This document shows positions 42,083-50,978 of a stretch of DNA of 64,000 bases, piece after piece. The notes beneath the pieces were generated by a model that did not search any database, had not been told where the DNA came from, and was given only the letters and a program-made list of their open reading frames with translations. The first letter of the stretch is position 1; each line of letters starts with the position of its first letter. A program made the translations under genes and the position numbers. Source of the stretch: Nonomuraea dietziae (lineage in GTDB: Bacteria > Actinomycetota > Actinomycetes > Streptosporangiales > Streptosporangiaceae); the NCBI RefSeq assembly GCF_014195505.1, contig NZ_JACIBV010000001.1, positions 5,456,001-5,520,000 on the forward strand. Reading direction: 5' to 3'.

Positions 42083-42483
42083 CCGTTGGCGTGCGGGGCG
42101 GGGAGCACGGCCCATACCGTGGTCGTCTCCCCGTCGTGCCGGACGCCCCAGCTCTCCGCGACATATTCGACAATGCCGAGGCCGCGCCCGCCGAGTGAGG
42201 ACATCGTGGGACGGCCCGCGCGCGGCTCGGTCGCCGCGCCTCCGTCACTCACAGCCACCTCGACGTGATCGTCAGTCCACAGCCACGCCACCCTGACCAT
42301 GCCAGAGGTCAACGGTCGCGCATGCCGTAGCGCGTTGCTCAGCAGCTCGCTCACCACCAGGACCGCATCATCGATCGCGGTGGCGTAGACCCCCCACTCC
42401 TGCAGGTCAGTGCAGAGACGCTGGCGCGCGACGGCGACGCTGGACAGTGCGTACGGCAACATCACGACGCTCGACACACCCAC
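42052..42483 (-). CDS. ATP-binding protein, RsbW-type anti-sigma kinase-like
   Basis: 143 residues forming a stand-alone HATPase_c_2 domain. The N box is VVSELLSNALRHARP, G1 VSDGGAATEP, and G2 GGRGLGIVEYVAESWGV. Such proteins phosphorylate STAS antagonists and hold sigma factors. It may pair with either STAS protein of this window, but it lies apart from both. The GTG start has GGGGAGG near it. It is downstream of the PAS-GAF kinase gene on the same strand. Confidence 0.85.
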   Translation of the reverse strand: MGVSSVVMLPYALSSVAVARQRLCTDLQEWGVYATAIDDAVLVVSELLSNALRHARPLTSGMVRVAWLWTDDHVEVAVSDGGAATEPRAGRPTMSSLGGRGLGIVEYVAESWGVRHDGETTTVWAVLPAPHANGQVAALKEAG

Positions 42484-42618
42484 CTCCCCGCTCCCATGTC
42501 CCCCCAGGGAACGCCCCCGGATACGACCGAAATGCCCCGTTACTCGGTCCCAGAAACCGTGTCTCGATCACAGCTTGTACACATTGGACGATAGATCAGC
42601 GCATCCGTGACCGGCTCG

Positions 42619-44466
42619 TTACCGGCTCGGCGTGTCGGCCACGATAGTGAGAGCAAAACGCATGCGAGTGCCTCCACCTGGGCGTGGATGGGCCGTGACC
42701 TCGCCGCCCTGCGCCTTGACCAGGCTCCGCACGATGTAGAGCCCGAGGCCCACACCGCCGAATCTGCGCCGGTCACCGCTGTCGACCTGAACGAACCGCT
42801 CGAATATTCGGTCACGGTCATCAGGGGCGATGCCGACGCCCTCGTCGTCCACCACCACGACCACGTGTCGCCCCTCCGCCCACACCTCGACGCTGATCAG
42901 ACCGCCGTCGGGTGAGTACTTGAAGGCGTTCTCCAGCAGCTGTCCGAGCACGATGTCCGTGGCCAGCGCGTCACCTCTCACGTCGGGCAGATCCTCGGGG
43001 ATGACCACCTCGACCCTGTGCCTGTCGGACAGGACGGGCAGGCCCAGCGTGGCCGCCCGCACCCGCTCCGCCAGGTCGAAGGTCTCGACGCGGACCGCGA
43101 GCTCCTCGGCTCCCGCCCTGGCGCCGAGCAGCAGGTGGTCCATGAGCTGCCCGAGCGACCTGGCCCGCTCGGCGATGGTGTGGACGGCCGAGCGGCGCTC
43201 GGGATCGGTCATCTTGTCCCATCGGGCGTCGAGCGTGCTGGCGAACCCGCGCACGATCGTGATCGGGGTGCGCAGTTCGTGGCTGGTGGTGGCCAGGAAC
43301 AGATCCTTGGCCTCCTCCAGCTCCTTGGCGGTGGTGATGTCGCGGAAGTCGACGACGATCTCCCCTGTCTCCTCGATCTTGGCGCTGACCACGTCGAGCC
43401 AGCGGCCGTTGGCCAGCTGGAAGGTGAGCTTCTCTCCCGGCTCCGGCAGGGGGAAGGGCGGCGGCTCGCCGATGACCTTCTCGACGGGGATGCCGGTCAG
43501 CTCACCGGCCGCGGGGTTCCACTGGACCACCCTGCCCGGCTCGTCGAGCACCGCGATGCCGTCGGCGCTGGCGTCGAAGACGGCCCGCTCGTGGGCCCGC
43601 TGCCGCAGCGCCTCCTGGTAGGCCATGGCGTTGCCCACCGCGATGCCCGCGTGGCCCGCCAGCAGCTCGAGCAGCTCGAGCTCCACATGGCCCGGCTTGC
43701 GCTTGGCGAACAGCGCGTAGAGCGCGCCGTAGGGACGGCCGCCCACCGCGGCCAGGCCCAGCGCGATCGTGTGCAGGCCGGGCAGCTCGGCCCAGACCAG
43801 GTCGTCGAGGCCCTCCGACTCGAGCATCACGGTCTTGCCCGTGCGCATCAGCTTGCCGACCAGGCTGCTGCGCAGGTCGGCGGTGACGTTCCTGAGCGAC
43901 TCGGGCAGCTGGTAGGCGCTGACCAGCCTGAGCCGCTCGTTCTCGATGAGGACGAACCCGCCCGCGTCGGCCCCCGTGAGCTCCGTGAGGCTGGCCGCGA
44001 TGCGGTCGAGCACGGCGGGCAGCTCCAGCTCGGCGTTGATGTCGCCGACGACGTCGGTGAGCCTGCGCACCAGCCTGGCCCTGTGCGCCCCTCTGTCCCT
44101 GGCGACGACGTCGTCCTCCGGCAGGTGGTGGACGTGCACGTAGCCGACGACGGCCGTGCCGTGGAGCAGCGCGCTGGTGTCGACCCGCACGTCGAGGACG
44201 GTGCCGTCTCTGCGGAAACGCTTGGTGCGCAGCGAGACCTGGCCGCCGGTGCGCACCCTTTCGAGAACCGCGTGGTGCTCGGCGGTCAGCTCGCCAGGGA
44301 CGATCGGCGCGCGCCTGCCGACCATCTCCTCGGTGCTCCATCCGAACAACCGCTCCGCCGCTGGGTTCCAGACCAGCACGGTCTGGTCCCTGTCGAGCAC
44401 GACGACCGCGTTGGGGGCGCTGGAGAGGACGGCAGCGGCGATCTCCTCGTCACCCACGCCTTCCAT
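42619..44466 (-). CDS. PAS-GAF-PAS sensor histidine kinase, cytosolic
   Basis: 615 residues without membrane helices. The order is PAS (about 10-115, VVLDRDQTVLVWNPAAERLF), GAF (about 150-290), a second PAS (about 295-390), HisKA (FLATTSHELRTPITIVRGFA, His at about 405) and the ATPase domain (QLLENAFKYSPDG, DDEGVGIAP, GGVGLGLYIV). It probably senses a soluble ligand, redox state or light. No response regulator is adjacent, and the HATPase gene downstream could receive its output. Confidence 0.9.
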   Translation of the reverse strand: MEGVGDEEIAAAVLSSAPNAVVVLDRDQTVLVWNPAAERLFGWSTEEMVGRRAPIVPGELTAEHHAVLERVRTGGQVSLRTKRFRRDGTVLDVRVDTSALLHGTAVVGYVHVHHLPEDDVVARDRGAHRARLVRRLTDVVGDINAELELPAVLDRIAASLTELTGADAGGFVLIENERLRLVSAYQLPESLRNVTADLRSSLVGKLMRTGKTVMLESEGLDDLVWAELPGLHTIALGLAAVGGRPYGALYALFAKRKPGHVELELLELLAGHAGIAVGNAMAYQEALRQRAHERAVFDASADGIAVLDEPGRVVQWNPAAGELTGIPVEKVIGEPPPFPLPEPGEKLTFQLANGRWLDVVSAKIEETGEIVVDFRDITTAKELEEAKDLFLATTSHELRTPITIVRGFASTLDARWDKMTDPERRSAVHTIAERARSLGQLMDHLLLGARAGAEELAVRVETFDLAERVRAATLGLPVLSDRHRVEVVIPEDLPDVRGDALATDIVLGQLLENAFKYSPDGGLISVEVWAEGRHVVVVVDDEGVGIAPDDRDRIFERFVQVDSGDRRRFGGVGLGLYIVRSLVKAQGGEVTAHPRPGGGTRMRFALTIVADTPSR

Positions 44467-44520
44467 ACTGCCGGTGGCGCGCCCGCTCCGTAGGCCGATC
44501 CGTCCGATACGCTGCGGGTT

Positions 44521-45063
44521 ATGTCGGCCGGCGACCTCGAAGCCCTGCTGAGGGTCACCTCAGCCACCTACCGTGCTGGACGGCCGCCTGACGTGGCCGT
44601 CGGCACCTACGAAGGCGCCCTCGGCAGGCTGGTGCTCGCGGTCACCGCCAAGGGCGTGGTCGCCTGCAGCTTCGAGGACGAGCACACGATCTTCGAGCGG
44701 CTGACGCGGGTCGTGGGCGGCCTCGTCGGCCCCGACGCGCGCCGTCTCGACCCGGTGCGCCGCGAGCTCGACGCCTACTTCTCCAGGCGCCTACGCGCCT
44801 TCACCACCCCCGTCGACCTGCAGCTGGCCACGCCGTTCGCGCGCACGTTGCTGCAGATGACCATGGCCGTGCCGTACGGCACCAGCACCACCACCGCCGA
44901 CCTCGGGGCGCGCATCGGACGGCCACAGGCGCTGCGCGCGGTGGGCAACGCGCTGAACGCGAACCCGGTGTGCGTGATCGTGCCATGCCACCGGGTCCGC
45001 GACCGCGAGAGCTATCCGGGCGGGACGACCGCCCTTGAGCGCCTGCTGAGGATCGAGGGTTAG
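44521..45063 (+). CDS. ogt: methylated-DNA--protein-cysteine methyltransferase
   Basis: 180 residues. The C-terminal domain carries the alkyl-accepting Cys in NPVCVIVPCHRVRDR and the Asn hinge before it (LNANP). The protein repairs O6-alkylguanine by a suicidal transfer. TACGCT is seven bases before the ATG, so the message is probably leaderless. It overlaps the convergent cytX gene by four bases. Confidence 0.9.
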   Translation: MSAGDLEALLRVTSATYRAGRPPDVAVGTYEGALGRLVLAVTAKGVVACSFEDEHTIFERLTRVVGGLVGPDARRLDPVRRELDAYFSRRLRAFTTPVDLQLATPFARTLLQMTMAVPYGTSTTTADLGARIGRPQALRAVGNALNANPVCVIVPCHRVRDRESYPGGTTALERLLRIEG

Positions 45064-46406
45064 CGCCTGCTTCGCCGTACGAGGCCGATGGCCAGGGTGA
45101 CCAGGCCCGCCACCAGGAACGCGCCCACGGCCGCGCTCATCCACGGCTGCCTGGTGAAGCCCAGCGCCGTGCGCGCGCCGTCCCAGATCGCCGCCCACCA
45201 GCTGATCGTCGAGGGCGCGGCCAGCAGCCACCAGGTGACGAAGCCCAGCGCCCACGGCGCGACCATCGGCCAGCGCGAGGGGGCGTGCTCACTGGTGTCC
45301 CACGTGCTGGCGCGGCCGAGCAGGAAGTAGTCGACCACGAGGACGCCCAGCATCGGGACGAAGACGGCGCCGATGATGCTGAGGAAGGCGCTGTAGGAGT
45401 TGACGTCCACGAGCAGCGCCACGCCGATGGTCAGCACGCCGATCGCGATGGAGAAGATGCGCCTGTCCACGCGGGGCATGAGGTTCTGCAGCGACATGGC
45501 GGTGGAGTAGACGTTGGCGAAGGACTGGTCGGTCTCACGCAGCACCAGGATGCCGAAGAACAGCGCGCCCAGCGGGGCGGCCACGAACGGGCCGAACACC
45601 GTGGTCGGGTCGTTCAGCACGGCGTCGTGCCCGGCGATCGCGACCGCGTAGACGCCGATGGCCAGGCAGGCGACCTGCGCGACCGTGTAGCCGCCCACGA
45701 CGCCGGTGAAGGCTGCGCGGCTGCTGCGCGAGTGCCTGGCGTAGTCGGCGGCCACCGGCACCCACGACACCGACAGCGCGATCACGAAGTCGACGGCGGG
45801 GGCGAAGGCGTCCCAGCTGCCGCCGGCCGGCGCCGGGGCCGAGCGCAGGAAGACGACAGCGAACCAGATGGTCGAGATGATCACGCCGATCGTGACGACG
45901 CGCCTGATCAGCCTGATGGCGCCGAGCGGGTAGATCGTCAGCCCGGTGGTGATCGCCCCCGCGAGCAGCACCCAGACCGCGTACGGCACGGCGTCGCCGA
46001 AGATGGCCTGCGCGCCCATCGAGATGACCCACAGCTCGAAGGCGCCCCACCCGAGCATCTGGATGATGTTCAGCACGGTCGGGACGTAGGAGAGCTTGGC
46101 CCCGAACAGCCCTCTGAGCAGGACCATCGCGGGCTGGCCCGTCTGCGCGCCGGGGATGGCGGCCAGGCCCACCATGGCGGTGCCGATGAGGCTGCCGACG
46201 ACGGTCGCGGTGACCGCGGCCGTCATGGACAGCGGGTTGTCGTCGAGGAGGGGGTTGATGAGGAAGAGCGCGAAGGAGAAGCCGAGGAGGCTGACGCCCA
46301 GGTTGGCCCAGAACGCGCCCTGGTCGAGGATGCCGAGAGTCTTGGGGGGAGCCTCGTCGAGGGTCAGAGGGACTTCTGCATGCTTGGGGTCGATGACATG
46401 CGTCAT
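45060..46406 (-). CDS. cytX: NCS1-family permease, hydroxymethylpyrimidine transporter
   Basis: 448 residues with 12 helices of the purine/cytosine permease family (FWANLGVSLLGFSFALFLIN, AIPGAQTGQPAMVLLRGLFG, VSWVPVAADYARHSRSSRAA). The TPP riboswitch immediately upstream identifies it as CytX, which is thought to import the thiamine precursor HMP. The ATG at 46406 is chosen: the AGGGAG that forms the 3' end of the riboswitch is its ribosome binding site. The overlapping GTG at 46409 is less likely. Confidence 0.9.
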   Translation of the reverse strand: MTHVIDPKHAEVPLTLDEAPPKTLGILDQGAFWANLGVSLLGFSFALFLINPLLDDNPLSMTAAVTATVVGSLIGTAMVGLAAIPGAQTGQPAMVLLRGLFGAKLSYVPTVLNIIQMLGWGAFELWVISMGAQAIFGDAVPYAVWVLLAGAITTGLTIYPLGAIRLIRRVVTIGVIISTIWFAVVFLRSAPAPAGGSWDAFAPAVDFVIALSVSWVPVAADYARHSRSSRAAFTGVVGGYTVAQVACLAIGVYAVAIAGHDAVLNDPTTVFGPFVAAPLGALFFGILVLRETDQSFANVYSTAMSLQNLMPRVDRRIFSIAIGVLTIGVALLVDVNSYSAFLSIIGAVFVPMLGVLVVDYFLLGRASTWDTSEHAPSRWPMVAPWALGFVTWWLLAAPSTISWWAAIWDGARTALGFTRQPWMSAAVGAFLVAGLVTLAIGLVRRSRR

Positions 46407-46411
46407 CACAC

Positions 46412-46496
46412 GCTCCCTACGCCGGCATTACCCGGACAGGTTCATGCGGTCGGCAACGGCAGTTGCCCTCTCAGCCCGGTTGCCCCGAGCTCCCGC
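46412..46496 (-). promoter_or_regulatory. TPP riboswitch (THI element)
   Basis: The minus strand carries the conserved core in order: GGGGC...CTGAGAGGGC, GACCGCATGAACCTGTCC, then GGGTAATGCCGGCGTAGGGA. The final AGGGAG is six to seven bases before the cytX ATG and falls in the closing P1 region. Bound TPP should therefore hide the ribosome binding site and stop translation. Confidence 0.95.
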
Positions 46497-46783
46497 GGTT
46501 TGGACTTGTGAGTGCGGCCGGGATATGCCCAGTTCGCGCCCCAATAATGCACCATTCCTCCGCGTTCAACCACCCCCACGTCTCCGCGCTCCGTTGAAGC
46601 CGGAGCATGCGTGATCACGGCGTCCAGCAGAGTCATCCAGCGCGGTGACGATCGCCACGACGGCTGTGGCTGAGCGTCCGCCCGGGTGCCGGTGGCCGGC
46701 GCAGTCGTCCCCGTCGAGGGGTGCCGTCCCCGTTCTCGTGTTTCGGCGGCGCGGGAGCCGGGGCCGCCGATCCCGTTCGTGTC
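46497..46783. other. no supported gene
   Basis: Open frames exist on both strands, but they are Arg/Pro/Ser-rich, carry no motif and have no convincing start. The region must hold the cytX promoter (minus strand). Confidence 0.5.
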
Positions 46784-46810
46784 GGCCTGGCGCTGGTGCG
46801 GCGCCAGGCC
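46784..46810 (-). terminator. terminator hairpin after epoxide hydrolase
   Basis: GGCCTGGCGC (46784-46793) pairs perfectly with GCGCCAGGCC (46801-46810) around seven bases, 31 bases past the epoxide hydrolase stop. Confidence 0.7.
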
Positions 46811-46841
46811 CACGTGCGTTGGTCATGGATCGCGCGAGGGA

Positions 46842-47975
46842 TTATTCGGCCAGTGAGGCGAAGAACTCTCGGATGTCGCCGACCAGGAGATCCGGCGCCT
46901 CCAGGGCGGGGAAGTGGCCGCCGCGGTAGAACTCCGACCAGTGCGTGACGCGGTGCGCCTTCTCTGCGAAGCGGCGGATGGCGTAGTCACCGGCGGCGAA
47001 GACGGCGACCCCGGTGGGCACGGTCGCCGGCGCCTTGGGAGCCCACATGCTCGCGTCGTTGAAGCGCTCGAAGTAGGAGTTGGCCACGCTGCGGGCGGTG
47101 TCGGTGAACCAGTAGATGCTGATGGTGGCGAGCATCCGGTCCAGGTCCACCGCGTCCTCGGGCAGTTCCTTCGACGCGTCGGTCCACTCCTTGTACTTCT
47201 CGACGATCCAGGCGAGCTGGCCCACAGGGGAATCGGCGAGGGCATGCGCCAGCGTCTGAGGCCGGGTGCCCTGGAGCTTCATGTAGGCGGACATGTTGTC
47301 CTGGAAGTCCTTCATCGCCTTGAGCCGCAGGTGCTCGCCCTCGGTCAACGCGGCCATGTCGGCCGGGTCGCCGGTGGGGAAGGTGACCAGCGCGTTGGCG
47401 TGAACACCGATGACGTGCTCGGCGTCGGCACGCCCCAGCGCCGGGCCGATGAAGGCTCCGATGTCGCCGCCCTGCACGCCGTAGCGGTCGTAGCCCAGGC
47501 GGGCCATGAGGGCGGCGAACGCGGAGGCGACGCGGGTGTCGGTCCAGCCTGCCTCGGTGGTCGGGCCGGAGAACCCGAACCCGGGGATCGACGGGATGAC
47601 CAGGTGGAAGGCGGTCTCTCCAGTCGTCAGCGGTTCGATCATGTCGAGGAAGTCGACGATCGAGCCCGGCCAGCCGTGGATGAGCAGGAGCGGTGTCGCA
47701 TCCGGGCGCTCCGAACGTACATGGAGGAAATGCACGTTCTGCCCGTCGATGACGGTGGTGTATTGCGGGTACCGGTTGATCTCGGCCTCGGCGGCCCGCC
47801 AGTCGAACTCGTCGGCCCAGTAGGTGGCGAGCTTCTTGAGGTAGCTCGTGGGGACGCCGCGCTCCCAGCCGGCGCCGGGCAACTCGTCGGTCCAGCGGGC
47901 GCGGGCGAGCCGTGCCTTCAGGTCGTCCAGGTCGGACTGGGGGATCTCAACGCGGAAGGGCTTGATCTCGTTCAT
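46842..47975 (-). CDS. epoxide hydrolase, EHN-type alpha/beta hydrolase
   Basis: 377 residues. The N-terminal EHN domain (IKPFRVEIPQSDLDDLKARL, ELPGAGWERGVPTSYLKKLA) is followed by the hydrolase core. The oxyanion motif is LLIHGWPGS, the nucleophile Asp lies in VQGGDIGAFIG and the catalytic His in GGHFPALEAPD. It opens epoxides to diols. The ATG at 47975 has GAGGC beside it. It is divergent from the LuxR regulator, which may control it. Confidence 0.9.
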   Translation of the reverse strand: MNEIKPFRVEIPQSDLDDLKARLARARWTDELPGAGWERGVPTSYLKKLATYWADEFDWRAAEAEINRYPQYTTVIDGQNVHFLHVRSERPDATPLLLIHGWPGSIVDFLDMIEPLTTGETAFHLVIPSIPGFGFSGPTTEAGWTDTRVASAFAALMARLGYDRYGVQGGDIGAFIGPALGRADAEHVIGVHANALVTFPTGDPADMAALTEGEHLRLKAMKDFQDNMSAYMKLQGTRPQTLAHALADSPVGQLAWIVEKYKEWTDASKELPEDAVDLDRMLATISIYWFTDTARSVANSYFERFNDASMWAPKAPATVPTGVAVFAAGDYAIRRFAEKAHRVTHWSEFYRGGHFPALEAPDLLVGDIREFFASLAE

Positions 47976-48035
47976 GCCTCGATCCTGCTGGTAAAGAGGT
48001 TTGTCGCGAATCATGAGATCTCGTTATCTTGGCCC

Positions 48036-50504
48036 GTGAGCATCTTCCGGAGCAGTAGCGCCTTTGTCGGCCGTGGTGCCGAGCTGGCCGCGCTTCGAGC
48101 CGCGTACCAGGACGAGATCGGCCGCACGGTGCTGATCTCGGGTGACGCCGGCATCGGCAAGTCCCGGCTGGTGCACGAGTTCACCACACGGCTGGGCTCA
48201 GGGCCGCGTGTGCTGACCGGCCGATGCCTGGAGTTCGGCAACGACGGGCTGCCGTTCGCGCCGTTCCTGTCGCCGCTGCGGAGCCTGGCGATCTCGTCGC
48301 CGGGCGACTGGGGTGCGGTCCTGCTCGCTATCGAGCGGTCCGCCGACGATCGGCCGCTGGTGCTCGTCCTGGAGGATCTCCACTGGGCCGACGTCTCCAG
48401 CCTGCAGTTGCTCACCTTCCTCGTGGCCAATCTCGCTCATGACGGTGTGTTCCTGATCGGCACCTGTCGGGCCCCCTCCGGCCCACTTCGGCAACTCGTC
48501 GCCGAGCTGGTCCGGTCGCCTGCCGTCCAGCTGATCACGCCCGCGCCGCTGAGCAGGCATGAGACAGGCCGCCAGTTGGCCGCGCTGCTGGCGCGGGAGC
48601 CGGAGCCCACCCTGGTCACCCGGGTGTTCGAACGCAGCCGTGGCAACCCGCTGTTCGTCGAGGCGCTCAGCGCCTGTCCTGAGGACATCCCCGCCGAGCT
48701 GCGTGAGCTGCTCCTGGCAGGGCTGCCCCCGCTCGCCGACGACGAGATCCAGGTCCTGACGCTGGCCTCGATCGCCGGCACCACGGTCGGTCATGAGGTC
48801 CTGGCGGTCGTGAGCGACCTGCCCGAGCCGAAGCTGCACCAAGCGCTCCGCCGACTCGTGGACAAGCACGTTCTGCTGGCGACCGGCACCGGCTATGCGT
48901 TCCGGCACGCGTTGGTCCGCGAGGCCGTCTACCACCGCCTGCTGCCGGTCGAGCGCACCGGCTTGCACGCGCGCTTCGTGGCCGCTCTGTCGGGCATGCC
49001 GGAACATGTCGCACAGGTGGCCGCGCACGCGTATGCGGCAGGGGATCACACCCGGGCCCTCCAGGCCGCCTGGGAAGCGGCCACGCAGGCCGCCCTGACC
49101 GGCGCGGAGCCGGAGCGGCTGCACCTGCTGGAAAGGGTGCTGCACCTGTGGGAAGAGGTAGGCGACACCGCCGGCATCGACCGGCTTACCGTCCTCGACC
49201 ATGCGGTGGAAGCCAGCATCGCGGTCAACGCGGTCTCCAGCGGCCTGCGCTGGTCAGCTGAGGCGTTGGCCATCGCACCGGACCCGCAACGGTACTACCG
49301 GCAGGCGCGGCTGAAGAACCTGGGCCGCAGCGGCGGCCGTGACGACCTGCTCAGGGCTCTGGAGCTGCTCGCAGAGCCGTCCCGGCTGCGCGGCGAGGTC
49401 CTGGCGGAGCTGGCCCTCATCAGCGTCTTCGCCGGCGAGGCCGAACAGGGCGAGCGTTACGCCCGCGCCGCCCTCGACCTGGCCGAGCAGCTGGACTGCC
49501 CGTCGTTGACGGCACGGGCCCACGCCTTCCTGGGCCTGGCCGCCGCCTCCGATCCGGTGACGGCCTTCCGGCACTTCGCCGGCGCCCACGCCACGGCCGA
49601 CCCACAAGCCATGATCGACATCGCCACCTGGGAGTCGGCCCTGCACGTGGCCATGGGTGCGTACACCACGGCGATCGAGGTGATACAGCTCGGCATCAAG
49701 CAAGCGCAGGAAACCTTCCAATACGCCAAACACGCCCCCATCCTGGTCGTCAAGTGGGTCCAGGCCTTGACGGCCCTCGGCCGCTGGCCGGAGGCGCTCG
49801 ACCTCATCGACGAGATGCTGGGCGAGCCCGAGCTGCCGCAGTTGAGTCACGCCGCTCTGCTGATCAGCCAGGGCGAGATCCGTCTGGCACAGGGTGAGCC
49901 TGCCGACGCCCGTGCCGCCGCCGACCGCGCGGAGCACCTGCTCGGCGACGAGCCCTGGGTCCGGCCCTACCGCATCAGGCTGGCGACACTCCGGATCAGG
50001 CTCGACCCCGGCAACGCACAGGACATCTACCTCGCGGCTGCCCCGGATCTCGCCGCCCACCCGCATGAGGCGTGGGCCCTGGTCGCCGCCGCCGTCCCTG
50101 CGGACCTGCCGGAGCTACCTGTCATCGGGCCGGTCGACGAGGCGTACCGCGCGATGGCCGGCGGTGACCGGGCGACGGCCGCGCACACCTGGCGCACGCT
50201 CGGCAATCGCTACGAGCTGTCGTTCATCGAGGCGGACAGGCCGCGACCGGCACCTCGCAGGCAACCCCTTCTGGGGCTGACCCCGCGGGAGTCGGAGGTG
50301 CTCAAGCTGGTCGCCGAGGGCAAGAGCAACCGTCAGATCGCCGCCGACCTGTTCATCAGCGCCAACACCGCGGGTGTCCACGTGTCCCGGATCCTCACCA
50401 AGCTGGGCGCGGCCACCCGCACCGAAGCCGCCCGCCGGCTCTTCGACGCCACGCGCGCCCCCGCCGAGGAGCGCACAGACAACGCCACCGGTATGCGTCA
50501 CTAG
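48036..50504 (+). CDS. large LuxR-type regulator with AAA domain (LAL family)
   Basis: 822 residues. The N-terminal AAA-like NTPase has Walker A SGDAGIGKSRLVHE and Walker B LVLVLEDLHWAD. The middle (about 300-720) is a TPR-like helical array, and the C-terminal LuxR HTH is LTPRESEVLKLVAEGKSNRQ, IAADLFISANTAGVHVSRIL. LAL proteins usually activate metabolic or antibiotic genes on binding a ligand. The GTG follows TTATCT by six bases. The epoxide hydrolase is the obvious divergent target. Confidence 0.9.
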   Translation: MSIFRSSSAFVGRGAELAALRAAYQDEIGRTVLISGDAGIGKSRLVHEFTTRLGSGPRVLTGRCLEFGNDGLPFAPFLSPLRSLAISSPGDWGAVLLAIERSADDRPLVLVLEDLHWADVSSLQLLTFLVANLAHDGVFLIGTCRAPSGPLRQLVAELVRSPAVQLITPAPLSRHETGRQLAALLAREPEPTLVTRVFERSRGNPLFVEALSACPEDIPAELRELLLAGLPPLADDEIQVLTLASIAGTTVGHEVLAVVSDLPEPKLHQALRRLVDKHVLLATGTGYAFRHALVREAVYHRLLPVERTGLHARFVAALSGMPEHVAQVAAHAYAAGDHTRALQAAWEAATQAALTGAEPERLHLLERVLHLWEEVGDTAGIDRLTVLDHAVEASIAVNAVSSGLRWSAEALAIAPDPQRYYRQARLKNLGRSGGRDDLLRALELLAEPSRLRGEVLAELALISVFAGEAEQGERYARAALDLAEQLDCPSLTARAHAFLGLAAASDPVTAFRHFAGAHATADPQAMIDIATWESALHVAMGAYTTAIEVIQLGIKQAQETFQYAKHAPILVVKWVQALTALGRWPEALDLIDEMLGEPELPQLSHAALLISQGEIRLAQGEPADARAAADRAEHLLGDEPWVRPYRIRLATLRIRLDPGNAQDIYLAAAPDLAAHPHEAWALVAAAVPADLPELPVIGPVDEAYRAMAGGDRATAAHTWRTLGNRYELSFIEADRPRPAPRRQPLLGLTPRESEVLKLVAEGKSNRQIAADLFISANTAGVHVSRILTKLGAATRTEAARRLFDATRAPAEERTDNATGMRH

Positions 50505-50646
50505 GAGGACGACCTCGGCGCCCGGCTGCGGCGCCACCGAGCTTCCGCGGCTTGTGATCTTCGCCTGGCAAGAGGCCGCTCATCGAAGCCTCACGCGTCG
50601 CTCCCTTCGGGCGTGGTCAGGGGTTCGGCTCCCCGAGAATGGAGGT

Positions 50647-50970
50647 ATGAGCGTTCCTGAGATCGAAGTGACCGACGTGCCCGCGGGCGCCTACCTGCTC
50701 GACGTCCGTGAGCAGGACGAATGGGTCGCGGGCCACGCCCCCGAGGCGGTGCACATCCCGCTCGCCGAGTTGCAGGCGCGGGTCGAGGAGGTGCCTGCCG
50801 ACCAGCAGGTGTACGTCGTGTGCAGGGTCGGCGGCCGCTCGGCGCACGCCGCCGCATGGCTGAACCACATCGGGCGCGACGCCGTCAACGTCGGCGGCGG
50901 CATGCAGTCGTGGGAGATGGCCCGCAAGCCCATGGTGAGCGAGACGGGTCAGCCGCCCTTCGTCGCCTGA
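50647..50970 (+). CDS. rhodanese-like sulfurtransferase
   Basis: 107 residues, a single rhodanese domain (AYLLDVREQDEWVAGHAPEA) with the active Cys in VYVVCRVGGRSAHA. It moves sulfane sulfur in sulfur or redox chemistry. GGAGGT ends directly at the ATG, too close for a normal ribosome site, so the start may be leaderless or a little later. Confidence 0.85.
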   Translation: MSVPEIEVTDVPAGAYLLDVREQDEWVAGHAPEAVHIPLAELQARVEEVPADQQVYVVCRVGGRSAHAAAWLNHIGRDAVNVGGGMQSWEMARKPMVSETGQPPFVA

Positions 50971-50978
50971 GCGGGGCC

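Noticed and set aside
46914..48035. N-terminal extension of the LuxR regulator giving 1196 residues
   Set aside because: The extension is antisense to the epoxide hydrolase gene and has no domain; GTG 48036 follows a good -10 box and starts the AAA domain.
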